Origin: an uncultured Spirochaetales bacterium
GTDB taxonomy: Bacteria; Spirochaetota; Spirochaetia; Sphaerochaetales; Sphaerochaetaceae
NCBI GenBank assembly: GCA_945947045.1
Contig: CAMEXG010000122.1
Location: 1 to 6,223 of the forward strand
Reading direction: 5' to 3'
Length of the DNA: 6,223 nt
The translations under genes and the position numbers were made by a program. The stretch's first letter is position 1, and each line of letters opens with the position of its first letter. Positions 5,700 through 6,223 of this stretch are shown here, piece by piece. The notes under the pieces were generated by a model, which saw only the letters and a list, made by a program, of their open reading frames with translations, was not told the DNA's origin and did no database searches.

Positions 5700-6170
5700 T
5701 CACTCTTTGATTTCAGGAATTCTTGAATTAAATGAATCCAGCAGATCTTCTTTAGTCATACCTTCTCTTAGAATAAGGAAGATGGTGTCATCACCTGCAA
5801 GTGTTCCGAGAATCTCGGGTAGACCCAGTACATCGAGAGCGAAGCAGACGCTGTTTGCATGCCCGGGTCGTGTCTTGATAACTCCGAAGTTGCCCGAGAA
5901 TTCTATGGATAGTATTCCTCTTCTTACATCTTGTATGTAGCTTTTCTCTGACTCGCTGATAAGATCCTTTTCAGGAAGTGCATAATAATATCCGGACCAT
6001 CCGTCGGATATCTTTCCCACCTTCAACATCTTCAAGTCTCTTGATAGGGTTGCCTGTGTGACGTTATATCCCTCTTTTGCAAGCATTTCTAACAAAGTGT
6101 CCTGGTTATCTATTCTATTTGACTTAATAATTTCTTTTACAGCATTTAGCCTGTTGTTTCTCTCTTTCAA
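5700..6170 (-). CDS. argR: Arginine repressor ArgR
   Basis: ArgR is a hexameric transcription factor that binds ARG boxes in the presence of L-arginine, repressing arginine synthesis genes and often activating catabolic ones. From the TTG start chosen here the protein has 156 residues, the usual family length. The N-terminal winged helix-turn-helix ends in TQATLSRDLKMLKV (38-51), the family's DNA-recognition region. The C-terminal oligomerisation and arginine-binding domain contains SIEFSGN (88-94), KTRPGHANSV and the hallmark GTLAGDDT (122-129), whose acidic pair contacts arginine. The frame extends upstream to an ATG at 6216-6218 (172 residues), but TTG at 6168-6170 has a strong SD (AAAGGAG, 6180-6186) at 9 nt and yields LKERNNRLNAVKEII, matching the family's usual N-terminus. 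A second ATG (6195-6197) is possible but has only a weak AAGGA 10 nt upstream and would overlap the palindrome described here. Neighbours are not arginine genes: pgi follows after 48 bp. No arginine pathway gene is visible in this window. Confidence 0.93.
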   Translation of the reverse strand: MKERNNRLNAVKEIIKSNRIDNQDTLLEMLAKEGYNVTQATLSRDLKMLKVGKISDGWSGYYYALPEKDLISESEKSYIQDVRRGILSIEFSGNFGVIKTRPGHANSVCFALDVLGLPEILGTLAGDDTIFLILREGMTKEDLLDSFNSRIPEIKE

Positions 6171-6179
6171 TGTATATTT

Positions 6180-6186
6180 CTCCTTT
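6180..6186 (-). promoter_or_regulatory. Shine-Dalgarno site that sets a TTG start for argR
   Basis: The minus strand reads AAAGGAG, then 9 nt (AAATATACA), then TTG at 6168-6170. It is the strongest SD near the 5' end of the gene and gives a protein of normal ArgR length, so the two upstream ATGs are less likely starts. Confidence 0.65.
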
Positions 6187-6192
6187 GTTAAA

Positions 6193-6206
6193 TGCATGAA
6201 TATGCA
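6193..6206. promoter_or_regulatory. ARG-box-like palindrome upstream of argR (candidate autoregulatory operator)
   Basis: TGCAT (6193-6197), GAAT, ATGCA (6202-6206) is a perfect 5-4-5 palindrome. The known ARG-box core is TGAAT-N4-ATTCA, the same geometry with one symmetric change per arm. It lies just downstream of a possible -10 box and upstream of the argR SD, where an autorepressor would act. It is a single box, while many ArgR sites come in pairs; a second box could lie beyond the window edge. Confidence 0.4.
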
Positions 6207-6209
6207 ATC

Positions 6210-6215
6210 CTTATA
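6210..6215 (-). promoter_or_regulatory. Possible -10 element of the argR promoter
   Basis: The minus strand reads TATAAG, five of six matches to TATAAT. Transcription would start near 6202, inside the ARG-box-like palindrome, about 30 nt before the TTG start. The matching -35 would fall outside the window, so this is tentative. Confidence 0.3.
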
Positions 6216-6223
6216 CATCTTAT

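Noticed and set aside
5479..5940. A 153-codon plus-strand ORF across the argR/pgi junction
   Set aside because: It lies antisense to two well-supported genes, has no recognisable product, and is a shadow frame. The same holds for the plus-strand frames at 852-1076, 1365-1676, 2060-2324, 2610-2858, 3456-3752 and 4227-4586 and the minus frames at 1962-2207 and 4154-4336.

Overview
The window holds five apparently intact genes, all on the minus strand, plus a truncated gene remnant on the plus strand at the left edge. In order of transcription (right to left) they are: an arginine repressor (argR), glucose-6-phosphate isomerase (pgi), a UPF0371/DUF1846 protein of unknown function, an HSL-type alpha/beta hydrolase that lacks its catalytic serine, and a PrsW-family membrane glutamic protease.

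Organism: Good Shine-Dalgarno (SD) sequences (GGAGG, AAGGAG, AAAGGAG, GGAG) precede four of the five genes, and TTG starts appear to be used twice. This argues against Bacteroidetes, where SD sequences are rare, although the ArgR protein looks Bacteroidetes-like. The Pgi is the long form of about 525 residues. From memory it resembles spirochaete (Borrelia/Treponema) Pgi more than the roughly 450-residue Firmicutes form. A host-associated Treponema-like spirochaete is my best guess, held with moderate to low confidence because no search could be run.

Layout: Positions 1-110 end in a plus-strand terminator-like hairpin. Directly behind it lies the 3' part of a beta-phosphoglucomutase-like HAD gene (110-373) that has lost its N-terminal half. 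It converges with prsW (377-1093), leaving 3 bp between the two stop codons. The gap between prsW and the hydrolase (1094-1336) carries a 23-bp imperfect palindrome and a 79-bp element bounded by 16-bp inverted repeats. The gap at 2384-2512 holds a clear terminator for the UPF0371 gene; the rest of it is AT-rich, and I see neither a convincing promoter nor an SD for the hydrolase there. The right half is a probable argR-pgi-UPF0371 transcription unit (spacings 48 and 52 bp), with a strong hairpin between pgi and UPF0371. The right edge holds a possible argR promoter and an ARG-box-like palindrome.

Functionally, the window is housekeeping (glycolysis, arginine regulation) followed by accessory genes. 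I see no mobile-element protein, tRNA, rRNA, CRISPR array or defence system, and no evidence for a new multi-gene system. The points most worth a second look are the Ser-to-Gly change in the hydrolase, the 79-bp inverted-repeat element, and the re-placed argR start with its possible autoregulatory operator.
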